Shown here: positions 31,651 through 44,100 of the stretch, in pieces
How the letters are laid out: every line of letters begins with the position of its first letter
How positions within the stretch are numbered: the stretch's first letter is position 1
The notes under the pieces: generated by a model
What the model saw: the letters and a program-made list of their open reading frames with translations, nothing else
The model's database searches: none
What the model was told of the DNA's origin: nothing
NCBI GenBank assembly: GCA_039621445.1
Contig: CP154956.1
Coordinates: 58,411,155 to 58,475,154 of the forward strand
Direction of reading: 5' to 3'
Source: Euglena gracilis
Lineage: Eukaryota > Euglenida > Euglenophyceae > Euglenales
DNA length: 64,000 nt
Translations under genes and position numbers: made by a program

Positions 31651-32640
31651 TTTTCCCTTGAACGAAGCACAGAAAGAAAATATAAAGAAAGATGGCAAAT
31701 GTGGAGTTTCTATTTGGTTCATACAAAAACAACCGTTGTTCCGCTAAAATTAACCCGAAGTTGTATGACCCGAATAAACCCGACGTTGTTTGTTGTTGTA
31801 ACCTGCCCCTGAAATGAGCATCCATTGTGCCCGAAATTGTGCACTAGAACTTTTTTTTCACTCATCATCAGCAACCTTTCTCTTTCACATTATTGGTAAG
31901 GTTTTCACGACACTTGCAAGGGACAACCTGAATGTGGTTGGCGGGGGGACTTGACAAGGCAAAATTATGAACTTTTCCCACTCTGACAGGTTTACCAAGC
32001 GTAACCCAGCACCCATTTGTTTGGTTGAGACTATCTTGCTTATTTGCAAATTCGCTGGACAAAAGGCAGATCAAACAATCTGTTATATGTAAGGGAAAAA
32101 ACATTGTTTTCTGCACAAAAGCAGCTTGTGTCATTTTTTTTGGAAAGCCTGGCAAACACATGGACAGGGCAACATGGAGAATGAGGAAGGCCATTGCATT
32201 CAAGCAGCAAATGTCACAGTGCCGACGCAAGAGATATAGACATGATTTGCAAGTCAATATATCTGCACAAAGCCACCCGGTGAACCGCCCAAGGTGGTCC
32301 TTGCAAGCACGTGGCAAAATTTAAACAAACAATGCTGCATCAAAAAACGAAAAATGAATTAACCCCAAGGGCTTTGGCAACAACTTGACCTGAGATGGAT
32401 GGCACGTGGACGGCAGCAATAAATGCAAAAGACTTGAGCACTGATGCACAACAACAAAAGTCTGGATCTCCCCTGCCAAAATTCTCCAAATGCAACCAGT
32501 TTGAAAACCAATTCCCAATTCCTTCCAAATTACAAATAATTACCAGGCAAGAAATTCTAGACTGATTTTAAAAAATCAACAGGGGGTAACGCCTGATATA
32601 ACTAACTCCCTACTCATAAAACCTCTTCATGCTCATCAAT

Positions 32641-33115
32641 CAGGGCGTCATTTGACGACCCCCCCCCACAGGGATCCAACTGCAAGGCTGGCAAATTTGG
32701 GCTGGCTGGGAAAAAAAGCTGCTAGCTAACCCCCCCCCTGCCCCCCCCCCGTAGGGGTCCCGGCTGGTACAAGGCTTGACTGGGTGTCGAACTGGGAGCC
32801 AAAAAAATGAGATTTGCAAAAAAAAATGTATAAAACTTCCAACTCGGCAAAAAATACATTTTTTTGGATCCAAATTTACCCAGTCCAGTGCTTTTCAGGC
32901 CTATTTTTGGCCATTTTTGGCCCCATTTTTCCACCTCCAAAAACAAAAAAAAATCCGTCATCATCATGTCATCATTCGGGCAGCTGGTAAATAAATAATA
33001 CTCGCTGATGAGGGGGTCGGAGGGTCTGGGTGTCTGGGGGTAGGGACTGAAAAAGGATGGTTGCTGGAAAAGGCTGGGAAAAGGCTGGAAAAAGGCTGCT
33101 GGCTGGCTGGACCCC
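32641..33115. repeat. Dispersed repeat copy (GCTGGCTGG family)
   Basis: Starts CAGGGCGTCATTTGACGACC, then GGCTGGCAAATTTGGGCTGGCTGG, an AT-rich core with CCATTTTTGGCC, then GCTGGTAAATAAATAA and the closing GGAAAAAGGCTGCTGGCTGGCTGGACCCC. Same block order as at 19725-20096. The left end resembles the left end of a partial copy near 28556 (CAGGGCGTCGCTTAGGG). Confidence 0.68.
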
Positions 33116-33381
33116 CTCCGAGTGACAAGGTCCACTTCGTCCTGGGGAGGAAAATGCAGTTTCAACAAATTTTGTAAAATCAGATGACAGATGCAAACCA
33201 ATCGCACCAATCACCAGTGCTTTAAAATTGGTGTGGCAGTTGATGGTGTAAAAAGTTGAAGTCACACAGAGTTGAATGGGTTCACAAAGTCAAAACCATC
33301 TCCTCAAAAGCTGCATGGTGATGCACAAATCTTCAAAAAGGGAATTCATTTTCAAGTTAAAAAAAATCAACAGAACGTACC

Positions 33382-36300
33382 TCAGTCGGCCAAGGGGTCA
33401 TATTCTGCCTTCAGTTTGATCAGTACCTCATTCCGTCGAAGGAAAGGCGGGGCAGTTGGTTCATTGTAGCGAGCGCACACAAACCCCTCCTCACAACCAA
33501 TGCCATCCGCAACTAATTGTCTCCGTAGTCGCCGCTCCACCTCCACCACCTGGCCATCAGTGGCGATGCCCCCGAACTTCATAGCGGCCACCAGTTGCCC
33601 TTCCACCTGCCGGACCTGCACGTCACCGGAGGTTGGTGCCAGGTCTCTGATTAGACCCCTTCGGAGGGGGGGGTGATCCAACCAACAGCATGAATGGCTT
33701 TGGCCGCCAAAATGACTGGTTTTGCCCCGAAGCACCAGGCCGAAACTTACAAAAAATGCAATTTTTTGAAGCACTTTTTGGACGAGAATTTATCAAATAT
33801 CTCCAAAATCTGGCATGAAACGATGGAGGAAAGATTTTGAATTAAACACAGGAGGGAGGCCCCAAGCCCTTGATAGCCTCTGGACATTGAAACCAAGAGG
33901 CAGACCTGCGCACATTCCAGCTTCATTTGATTAGGGTTAGGAGAAACATCATGAAATAGAAATTCTCAGCTAGCGCATTCCACCGTTCCCGGGGATGGTA
34001 TTGTGAATCAAAAAGCAAAAGCCTGGACGGTGCTGGCAGCTGGTCAGGTGAGTCTGCTTCCATCACGAACTGCATTGTGGGTTGCCTTGTTGTGGATACT
34101 GACAGCAGCCTTTTCGAATTTATAATATATATTTTAAACATTATATAAATACATATTATAATATCATATATTAATAAATATAGAACATATATTTTTTATA
34201 TAAAATTTTATAAAATTATATATGAACTTATAAATTTATGTATAAATATAAATGGCAGCCCCATATCTGTGGGACCAGGGGGGGGTCCACTTGTTTGGGG
34301 AGTGGGGTAGGGCGGTAGTCCAGTCCCCCGACTCTCAGGTTCTGTTGCAGGACTTTGGTGAAACTAAGGGTGCGCCGAAGGGTGTTTGGCACCAGAGTTA
34401 GGGTCAAATAGGGTTAGGTTTGGGCTTAGGTTTGGTATATATTGGGGTCTCGGTCATTGTTAGGATTAGGGTTGGGGTTAATGTTTTCGGCCAAAAATCG
34501 ACCTAAATTTAGGCTAAAGTTACGTCTAAAGTCAGGCCCAAATTCAGGCCTAACAGGGGCCAAAAACTGCCTCAGAACGGAGACTCTGAATCCGAACCCT
34601 AACCCTACTCCTAGAATTAACCCCAATCTCAAGCTCGACCGAAAACGGTGGTGAATTCAGCGAATCCGACACCCTCTGAGGTGCACTATACAAGTGGGAC
34701 CTCCCCAGGTCATCCCCCCTGGGGTCCCACAGGTATGGGGCTGCTGGGCCGCTGCCGCCATTGTGCGGCAACAAACAAATAAATCAATGGTGTCCGCAAT
34801 GTCCTCGCATTCGGCGAATGGTTGGTTTTTTTTTTGAATGAATGAATGAATGAATGAAACCAACCAACCAACCTGTATGACAGACCCAGCCAATTCTGCC
34901 CTACCCCCGCCATCAGTTTGACCTCAGCCTCGGTCCCTGCCCCCAGCCCAAGCCAAACCTAACTGTCTCGTCGTGTCCTGGGAACATTCCATCATTCGTC
35001 CTCTGGTCTTAACATGTCCAATAAGTAGAAAAGTATACTGATTTTTTTCTTGTGGTTGCCATTGTTGTTCATGGATACATTTAAGCAAGGTTTGTGTTTA
35101 GGTCTGTCTGTCTGTCTTGTCTGTCTGTCTGTCTGTTTGTCTGTTTGTCTGTTTGTCTGTCTGTCTATCTGAATGTCTGACTGTCTGTCTGTCTTTCTGA
35201 CTGTCTTTGTGTCTGTCTGCCCGCCCTGCCTTTCTGTCTGTCTGTCTGTCTCTCTGTCTATCTGCCTGCCTGCCTGCCGACCTGCCTGTCTGCCTGCCTG
35301 CCTGCCTGTATGTATGCATGCATGTGCGTATGTACCTTCCCCCCTCTTGTCCAAATCCACCATCTTTGTTGACACATCCCTGTGTCAACGGCACATCCCT
35401 CGAATATCACCACGTCTTAGACAAGGGGTGCGGAAGCAGGCTTGTGCTTACCGACCAGCGGGGGGGGAGGGGGGGGGTGCTCTAGGGTGCCTGCCCCTAG
35501 AGGCACACCCCCCCCCCCGGGGGGTGGGTGGGAGGATCCAGAAAATTTTCATTGAAAATGGCCTTTTCCGAGCCCCTGGCGCCTTCGGCACCGGGGTCAG
35601 AGTGGAGGTATTTGGGGGTGCCTGCTATGGGCAGGCACCCCCAAATACCCTACCCCCGGGGGGGGGGGATGGGGTGCTGTAGGGTGCCTGCCCCTAGCAC
35701 CCACCCACCCCCCGTGGCGTAGGCACCTGACCAAGCACAAGCCTGTGCAGAAGGTATGGGCTCCCCCCACATCTGCCAAGGCTCTGTACAACATACCTGG
35801 AGGTAAGATGGACAATAAATAATAAAATAATTGTGAAATGGGGGGAGCAGAGATCAGGGGGCACAGCCAGGCTTTATTCAACCACCCCCAGAGTTTCCAT
35901 GTGCCATGGGGTCGGCACACACCCCCTGGGGGGGGGGGTCGGTTTTGCGCTCAGTGCCTGCTGACCAAGCAAATTCTATCTTGAAAATAGCCATTTTCGG
36001 GGCCCTGGTGCCTTCGGGGGGATGGGGGCTGTAGCACTACCTACCCCAAAACCTGACCCGGGAAGGGTGGAAGAGTGCCTGACTCCCTTGGCTGCCCATA
36101 GCACCCTCCATGGGGGGTTGCAAACGTCCTTAAAAAGAAGCATGGTTTCAGAGGGCCATAAACATCAAATTTTGGCCTTTCCCCAGAAAATGGTGAAAAT
36201 CCACACGCAGAGGGCTGGTGTGCAATTAACAGTTCAAAAACCAGCACCCTAATTCCCCCCAAAAAACACTGATTTTCATGCAACTGCGCAAAAAAGAACA

Positions 36301-38199
36301 CAAAAAAAATATATTATGAAGTGCGAGATCGGCTGCTAAAAGCCCAATTTGGGTGGGGAGAGTCTTTGCGACCAATAATTACAAACACTTCGCTCCAAAA
36401 AAAAACAGAGGTAACTGACTCGGCTGAACCCAAGGGTTTTACAGCAAAGCCTGATAGGGGGGGAGTGGTGGGACCTCCCCAACGCCACCCACCCACCCAC
36501 CCACCTCAACCAAACTGTACCAGCACTGTGCAGAGAAGGATTCCTGAACCGAGGACACCAAAGGCAATATTGGCTTATAACTGGAGCCCCTGGAATTTGG
36601 GGGGGGGGTCAGGCCCAGGGTTCAATATAAGGGCAGGTGGGGGGCCCCAGTCCAGGAGGGGAAATTTTTCAGAAAGATGGATGCAAACCCAAAGCAGTGA
36701 AAATGGTTAAGGATCTCGTGCATGCATGCATGCATGTATGAAGGCTGTGGTCTACTGGACAGGAAAAAGAAATGACAGCTGGGCTGGGAACTCAAGGATG
36801 TGGTGTAGACTGGTGTCGTCATATTCATGCTGAAATGAGATGGAATGCAGCAAACAACAAGAGATGGGGAAAACATAACAAACTAAAAATGAATGATCCA
36901 TTCATGAATGCATGAATCATGCAAAAATCCATCGATTTGAACAATGTATCAATGAACAATGCATCAATTTGAAATCTCTGAACGATCTATCCAACTAACC
37001 AGATCTCCACATTTGAGAGGAATAATCACCCGACAAATCAGCAAATACAAAACTAGGATTTGCTGAAAGGTGGTGGCAGCAAAATTACATCTAAACGATC
37101 CTGTTGCATTGGCAAAAGCTCATATCAGCATGCTGTTTCAAAAAAAATTTCTTTTGTTGAAATACGCAAGAAAGATGACTATCAAAACCCCTCCCTTCCT
37201 CTCTCTGTGCAAAAATGATTTTATGACACAGCAGATAAGAGCACGATCCCCTCCCCCAGCATGCAAACCTCTTCCTGCCTGTAATCCTGGATCGAGCCAC
37301 CAAAACCAGACCTTCTACCCCTTTCTGTTCTTTGGAAACAAGTGAACGTTTCAAACCCCTCTCACCTATAAGCCGAGGATTACGAATGGGGTTCGGGTTT
37401 CAATTTCTAACCACAAAAAATGATCTTCCAAGAATTTGACATATCGCAACAGATATAAAAAAGTTTTAACACCACTGAGAAAATCGCTGGAGTTAAAAAA
37501 AACCGTAGAACTCTTATTTCAGCATACTTTGTGTCAGACCTTTTCCAGGTGGGTAATAATCACCACCACAATGAAAAATTTAATTAATCTTCTCTCAGTG
37601 TACAACTTTCCATCAACTTTCATCAACTTTACATCAAATCAACTTTACATCAAACTTTCATCAACTTTCATCCACTTTCATCAACTTTACAAAAAAAAAT
37701 GGTTGAAAACACATATGAAATCGAAAACAGAAACAGTTTTGGTCTTCATTTTAAAATAAAAATGAACACAAACCATGTCACCCAGACAGGTGATTTGTGC
37801 TTTTGGGTGACCGGCCAATCCTTAAGACAAACTGCCACACCAAGCGAAATGCCAAGAACAAAATGCGCCAATTCATGAGGGGGAAAATCATCAGATCTAT
37901 AGGGGATTTCCCTCTTCTGGGGCGGGGAGGAGGGTGGGCTGATTAATGACTGGCTGGTCTTGTGAGACTGACTGACTGATTGACTGCTGTTGGAAAAGTG
38001 GAAAAGCACCTGCACACAAAAAATTGTTTGACTCATCGAGGGAATACCTTTTCTTGGAAGTATTTCCACCAAATATGTACGCAGCCAATGTGTTGAAACC
38101 AAAACCAGAAGCAATTCCAGCCCCGATGCCCATGCTTGTCTCTGCCACAATGTACGGTTTGTATTGGCGAACCTCATACGAAGCAGTTCGCCGCAAAAC
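33382..38199 (-). CDS. HBP5: SOUL domain half of the HBP5-like protein
   Basis: 38199-38048: YEVRQYKPYIVAETSM and FNTLAAYIFGGNTSKK. 36829-36792 (38 nt): MNMTTPVYTTSL, the SOUL M-TTPV motif, with the split Ser completed exactly. 34098-34029: PTMQFVMEADSPDQLPAP. 33646-33382: VQVRQVEGQLVAAMKFGG, VCARYNEPTAPPFLRRNEV and a short tail to TGA. The 36792 donor (TTGA|GTTCCC) was chosen because it gives phase 1, as the next acceptor requires. A later GT (at 36761) also gives phase 1, but it would include a polypyrimidine stretch as coding. Confidence 0.88.
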
Positions 38200-41100
38200 C
38201 TGCGAAAAATTATTACAGCCGGTTGCAAAATTAACGGCTCACGGTCTCACGATGAACTGCCACCCGTCTCACCGTAAACTGCCGTCGGTCTCGAAATGAA
38301 TGGCCATCCGTCTCAAAATTCTTTCCATTGTCTCAAAACGCGATCACAATTTTCTCAAAAGCAATTGCCACTTGTCTCACAATAAAATGCCTGACCCGAG
38401 AAAGAAACGCACCATCCCGGTTGGAGGGAACACTGGCCGCAGAAAAATTCACAATGCTATTTGAGGTCCCACCAAATTACCCATACAATTCGTTTGAAAG
38501 ATCAGATGGGATCTACCAAAATGGAGGGAGTGCGACAGCAACACTAGTCGCAGATGCATTGGCAACGTTCACGGCCTGCATCGTTTCTGCTGTGCCAGCC
38601 ATAAATCCAACTTGCTTTCCAAATTGGAACAGCGTAACTGCCGGGACACCACATGGCACGAACCCTTTCCATGTGACGAGAATCCCACTTCAGGTTATCC
38701 GATAAACTTAGGGTCACCAGCAATACTACACCAATTTTGAAAAGAAAAAAGGGCATTGGGGTGGACAGGGGGGTGTTCCTGTGACCTTCCGTGACCCCCC
38801 CCCCCTGTGACCCGACCTGCGGCCCCTTTTGGCCAGTTTTCCGCAAATTTTTTTTGGGCCAGCGATGCAAAATTTGATGATATTTGCAGGTGGATTCCTC
38901 CTCCTAATTTGGTGCCAAAGTCCTAATTTCAAGTGTGGGGATTCCAAATTTATGGAAAATTCTTCCAAAATTTTGGACTTGGCGATTCCTAATTCGACCA
39001 CCGAAAATGTGGTGGTCCCCCGTGACCCCCATGACCCTTCCCGTGACCCCCCCCCCATAACCCGCACCACCCCCAGGGGGTGTACGGGTCGCGGGGGGGT
39101 CGCGGGGGGTCGCGGGGAGAACGTGGCAGTTTTGACTGGTCACGTGTGACCAGTGTGAGCTCACATACAACGTCACATGTGACCTATTTTTAAAACTTTC
39201 GGATCCAAAAATAGATCCAATTTGGAATTTATCACACATTTTTGGCAATTTTGATCCAAATTTGGGTGCCAATTCCTAATTAGGTGCCATTTTTTGGCTC
39301 CCATTGGGATGCGGAAACCCTCCATGTGTGGGTCGCGGGGGGGGGGGTCGCGGGGGGTACACCCCAGTCAAAGAAAGTCACCTGACAGCCCCGTCACAAG
39401 AGTAAGCAAATCCCTGACCAACACATTGTACCCATAACGAGCGTTACCATACTCCCCCCCCGGAGCCATTCTGGTCCCCGGACCCGGAACAGTGGGGGGG
39501 AACACCTGGGGGACCTGGGCCCCCCAAGCAGGGTTCGATATAAGGACAGGTGGGGGGTGGTCCGGACCCCCCCCCCTGCGGGCCAGGAGGGGGGGGGGTG
39601 GGGGGACACCCCCCCCCACCTAAACAGGTGCGCGGTCAGGGTGGCTGAATTTCGGCCCGGCGCTTCGCGCCGGGCCGAAATTCAGCCACCCTGACCCCCC
39701 AAAACGACCAAAAGTGCCATTTTGGGCACTTTTTGGGAAAAAATGTGCCAAAAATGCGAAAAATTTTCGGCGCAAAGCGCCGGAGGAAAAAATTGACCCT
39801 TTTTGGGGGGGGTCCCGGGAACCCCCCCGAGGGTCGGTCCGGACCCCCCTGGCAGGTGGGGATTTGGATTTGGATTTGTTGTGCCCCGCGTTGCTGCGCG
39901 GTGCCTCCAGCCGTGGGCGTACACAAGCACCACTCAGGAGGGCACCCCCGGAGCCCGGGCATTAAGATTTGATTTGAGATTTTGGGATTTGGTTGGGGGT
40001 TCGTGCAGGAAAAAAGAACCCAAAACCAGGGTGCTGGGTGCACCCTGGTCGCCGTACCCCCGGGGTGATATGGGGTCCACTCCTCTCCTACGCCACGGAG
40101 AGGCTGGGCTCCGACACGGAGGAGGTGGGTCGGACCCCCCTCCTACCTCGAAACTGAGGGGGTGGCCGATAACTTTTCGATTTCATGGACAGGCAAAGGG
40201 CCGGAAATCGGCGGGTGATTGCGTTTATCCAGAATTTCGAAGAGCAGAACCAACACGGGGTGGTTGCGGTAATCTACAAATTCGGTGGGTGGGAGGCCAT
40301 GGGGTTGTTAGGATGTTCCAGAAGTTGGGGGTGGGACTCTGGGGTGGGAGGTCAGGCAGTCGGCGTGTAGAACTCCGGGGAGGGGATTAAACAGGCGGTT
40401 GGGGTTATTCCGAGTTTCGGTGGTTACAACACCACGGGGTGGTTGAGGTAGGCCTGGAAATGCAGTGGGTTGGATGTCATGGGGTGTTCGAGGTGGTCCG
40501 GAAGCTCTGAGAGCACGGGGTGATTAGGGTTATGTGGAAGCGGTGGGTTTACGCGGGAGTTGGAAGGGTAGCACACCATGGCAGGCTGAGTAGCTGAGAA
40601 AGTTGATGGGTCACCCGGAAATATATGGGGTAAAACACCACAGGGTGATTGTGACGTCCGGAAAGATGGTGGGTAGGTTGGAATGGTCCGGCAGCTGATT
40701 TTAGACACCACATAGGGTGGTTGGTGTGCATTACACCATGGTTGTGGGGTTATCCAGGGGTTTGGTAGTGGGGCGGGAGAGACACCAGGGGGGGGTTCCG
40801 GGGGGGATCGGTCGGAGCGGTGAGGGGGCTCACCGCGGGGCGCTCATTGGGCCGCGAAGGGGGACTTCACGATGCCCCGTGCCCCACCCCTCCTCCTTCA
40901 GGTCAGTGGGCCATCCACAGCCCGCCCGTGCCCAGCTGACACAGAGGGGGGGGGGCTACCGCCAGGACGTCAGGGTCGCCTGCCGCTTAGAACGAGATGT
41001 ATCCATGTCCAGGGAAGGTGGACGAGGTCGGGGCTGCCGGGTCGATGGAGACGGGGTCGGTGGAGCTGAGGCGGTCGCTGCAGGTCTGCTCGGATGGCCG

Positions 41101-44100
41101 TGCGACGCCGCATCGTCGGGGCCAGGTCCTCGGCTGGTCGAGTCCGACGGTGGTCAGCCAGCTCGGAAGGGGCCGAGATGCGCAGGGTCGCCAGGTGATG
41201 GAACACTTCGAACCTCGCAGGCGGTTCCCCGGCGGCAGGCGGCACGAGCTGCACCGGCCACCGCATGTTGTGGCTGTCCCGTAACCCAGGGCCCAGCGCG
41301 CCAACGACGTTGCGGGGGACCAAGCACTCCCGTAGCACATCATCCATACCCACCCGGTGCAGCAGGCGTCTAGTGAAGTCCAACACCAGGGCCGACTCCG
41401 ACCCACCCGCCGTAGAGGGGAAACACATGCCCTTGTCCACCTCCCAGGATGAGGAGCGCCTTGCTCGGCAGCCCCTGCTCCACCGGCGCCGCCCGCAGGT
41501 GGGGGTGGTACCGCAGCCAGGCTGCGAGCCCTGCATCAGCGTCCTCCTTCGAGACAGCAGGGCGGGCAACAGGATGAGTGGCGGCCTCCTCCACAGCCCG
41601 ACGGCGCCAGCGATCCGCATCCCGATGGGCTTTGGGGGTCCGGTTGTACAACCACCGGCCCCCAGCTGCCGAATGACGCTGCAGGGGGGGGGTCGGGCTC
41701 CACCGAGCCGACGAGGTTGCCCAGCGTCTTCCCGAAGCCGGCCAGCCTGCTGGACGGCGCAGAGCCCGGGGTCTGGGTGTAGGGCTCACCCGTCCGCTTT
41801 TCGAAGAGGTCGAGGAGGACGTGAGGCTTGCACCCCTGGCTGGTGGGGCAGACGACGGTGTCCTCCCGAAGCAAGACAATCAGCCGGGAGAGGAGCTACC
41901 GACGCCGCGGGCTACCACAGGGGGGTGCACGGGAAGCTGCCAGGGCAACAGGGGGTGCAGCCTGGCGCTGCTGCTGCTCCAGGTTCCGGAGCTCCGGGAC
42001 ACTGAGGCGGAGCTCGAGGGGCAGCACTTCGGGGCGACGGCTGGGGGGGGGGGGGCTGCAGGGGGACTGGCCGGGGGGGAGAGCAGGGCGACAGGGGCGG
42101 TGGCCATCAGCTCACCGCGGCGGCAAAGCAACCCAGCCACCCGCTCAGCCAGGGCCACGTGCAGCGCCAGCTTGAAGCGCGCGGCGTCCGCCAGCGGTAG
42201 GGGCTGATGGCCCAGCAACGTGTCGGGGATGAGCGCGGCGAGGAGGGGCAGGCAGTGCGCCTCCAGCCAGGCCGGGGAGGGTAGGGGGGCCTGCACCTTG
42301 GAAACCTCGGCAGCCGTCCGCCAAATCTCATGTAAGGCGGGGAGCACCGGTGCCGCACCAGTGGCAGGGCAGCCCACCAGTACATGGGTGTCATCCTCCT
42401 CCGGCAGGCCGCAGCATAAGCAGGCAGCGGAGGTCGCCCCACCGATTCCATGTCGCGCGAGGCGTCGACTCGCCATCCACCGGCCGCCACACCGCAGCCC
42501 CCCCTCCGCCAGGGATGACTGAGCCGTCCGTGTAGACAGCCAGGGGGTGGGGGTCCTCTGTGTCCACCGGGGACAGCACGACGGTGCCCAACAGCCGAGC
42601 CTCCGGCGCCAAGCAGGGCCAGGCCGATGAGCAGCTGCACTGGGGATTGCGGTGAATGCTGGGGGTTTCCGGTTATGCGGAAGTTAGGTGCATTGAATTT
42701 CCAGAAGTGATATGTGTGGAAGGCCTCGGGGGGGGGGGGTCCCAGCGGGGGTTTCAGCGGGTCGAACACCATGAGTTGGTCGGGATTATCCGGAATTTCG
42801 ATAGGATAGACTCCACAGGGTGGCTGGGGTTATACCGAACTTCGGTGGGTGGTGAAAAATAACGGATTGGTTGAGGCAAGCCTGAAATATAGCGGGTTGA
42901 ATTCCACGGGGTATTCGGAGTGGTCCTGAAGCTCTGTGGGTAAGACACCGTCTGGGCGAGGGGGTTATCCGCAGTTCGGAGTTCTACACCAAGGGGCTAT
43001 CAGGCTTATTCGGAAATTGGAAAGAACACCGTGGGGGTTGGGTTATCGGAAAATTCGGTTGGTTGTAGTTATCCGGAGCCAATGGGGGGTCCGGACAGTT
43101 GGTGTGATGAGCAGCACAGGGGGGGGGGGGGTGGGCTGTGCAGAAGTTCGGCGCGTAGCACACCTTGGGTTGGTTGGAAATTCAGCGGGTTGGACGCACT
43201 GGGGTGGTTGGGGGTGAAACGAAAGTCGGTGAGTAAGACACCACTGGGGGGGGTCAACATGTTGGGTGGGTTGAACACCATGGGGTGGTTTAGCGGGTAG
43301 AACAACATGGGATGGGGTAATTGGTGTAGTCCAGAAATTTGATGGGTCTGAAACCAGGGATGAGGGTGTCCGGATGTTCATGGGAGAAACACCATGGGTT
43401 TTTGCATAATAAATATATCATGGTGGGCAATCCAGGGCGGAATATTTTGGGTACCCGGAAGTTCGAGGTTAAAACACTGTGGGGTGGAAGAAATTTGGTG
43501 GGAGGTGGTTGGGGTTATCCGGAAGCTCGGTGGGTCAGGTAACGCGGGTTGATTTGGGTAGTCTGTGAATCCTGAAGAGGGGAAACAACGGGGTGATTGT
43601 GTAAAAAAATGGAACAAGATGGGGGAGTGTTTAAAATTTCGCGAGGCAGCAGCAGAAAGTTTGCATTGGATGGTGCACGTAAAAAAAAAAATCCGCTTGC
43701 ATGCTGACGTCAGGCTGTGAAATAAATTAGCACAAATTCAACACACCGCGAAGAGAGCTATATCTCACCATGGTCTGGAGGGGGCACGGGGCTGGGGAGG
43801 TGAACTGCACATGGTGGTTCACTGCGGGTTCACAGCGAAGACTATTTGGGCTGCCCCACAAGTTTTTCAGTGTGTACTGACTTAGATGAGCTGCAAGAGA
43901 ATTTTGTGGCTGATAATTAAGAAAGGGGTGAAAGCGGCGGATGCAGGTAAATGGTTGCACTTAAGCAGGCTTGAGCCACGCTCAGACAAAGTGGAGGGAA
44001 GAAGAGGTTCCCAAATCCTTAATGATTAGGGTATTCCTGGTGTGTGTGGGGTGGGTATGGTGGGTAGTGGATGGAGGCAGAGCCGGGGCAGGGTTCCCGG

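Larger units (their letters stand above)
30815..33381. other. Intergenic region between DUF2358-SOUL and helicase genes
   Basis: Same-strand spacer of 2.6 kb upstream of the helicase start. It includes four near-copies of GGCCATTAGC at about 30994-31027, the hAT transposase remnant at 31190-31650, and a dispersed repeat copy at 32641-33115. A promoter for the helicase gene should lie here, but no TATA-like or other element could be assigned. Confidence 0.6.

Noticed and set aside
38530-38690. Possible extra exon of the HBP5-like gene (VPCGVPAVTLFQFGKQVG...)
   Set aside because: Exons 53273 and 38199 already join in phase and reproduce the family linker. Adding this piece breaks the frame.
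40717-41373. 218-codon plus-strand frame as a gene
   Set aside because: Runs from satellite into the retroelement block; low-complexity Gly/Arg composition without a domain.
41265-42207. Plus-strand GC-rich frames of 115-246 codons
   Set aside because: Shadows of the LINE-like minus-strand block in stop-poor GC-rich sequence. No domain seen.
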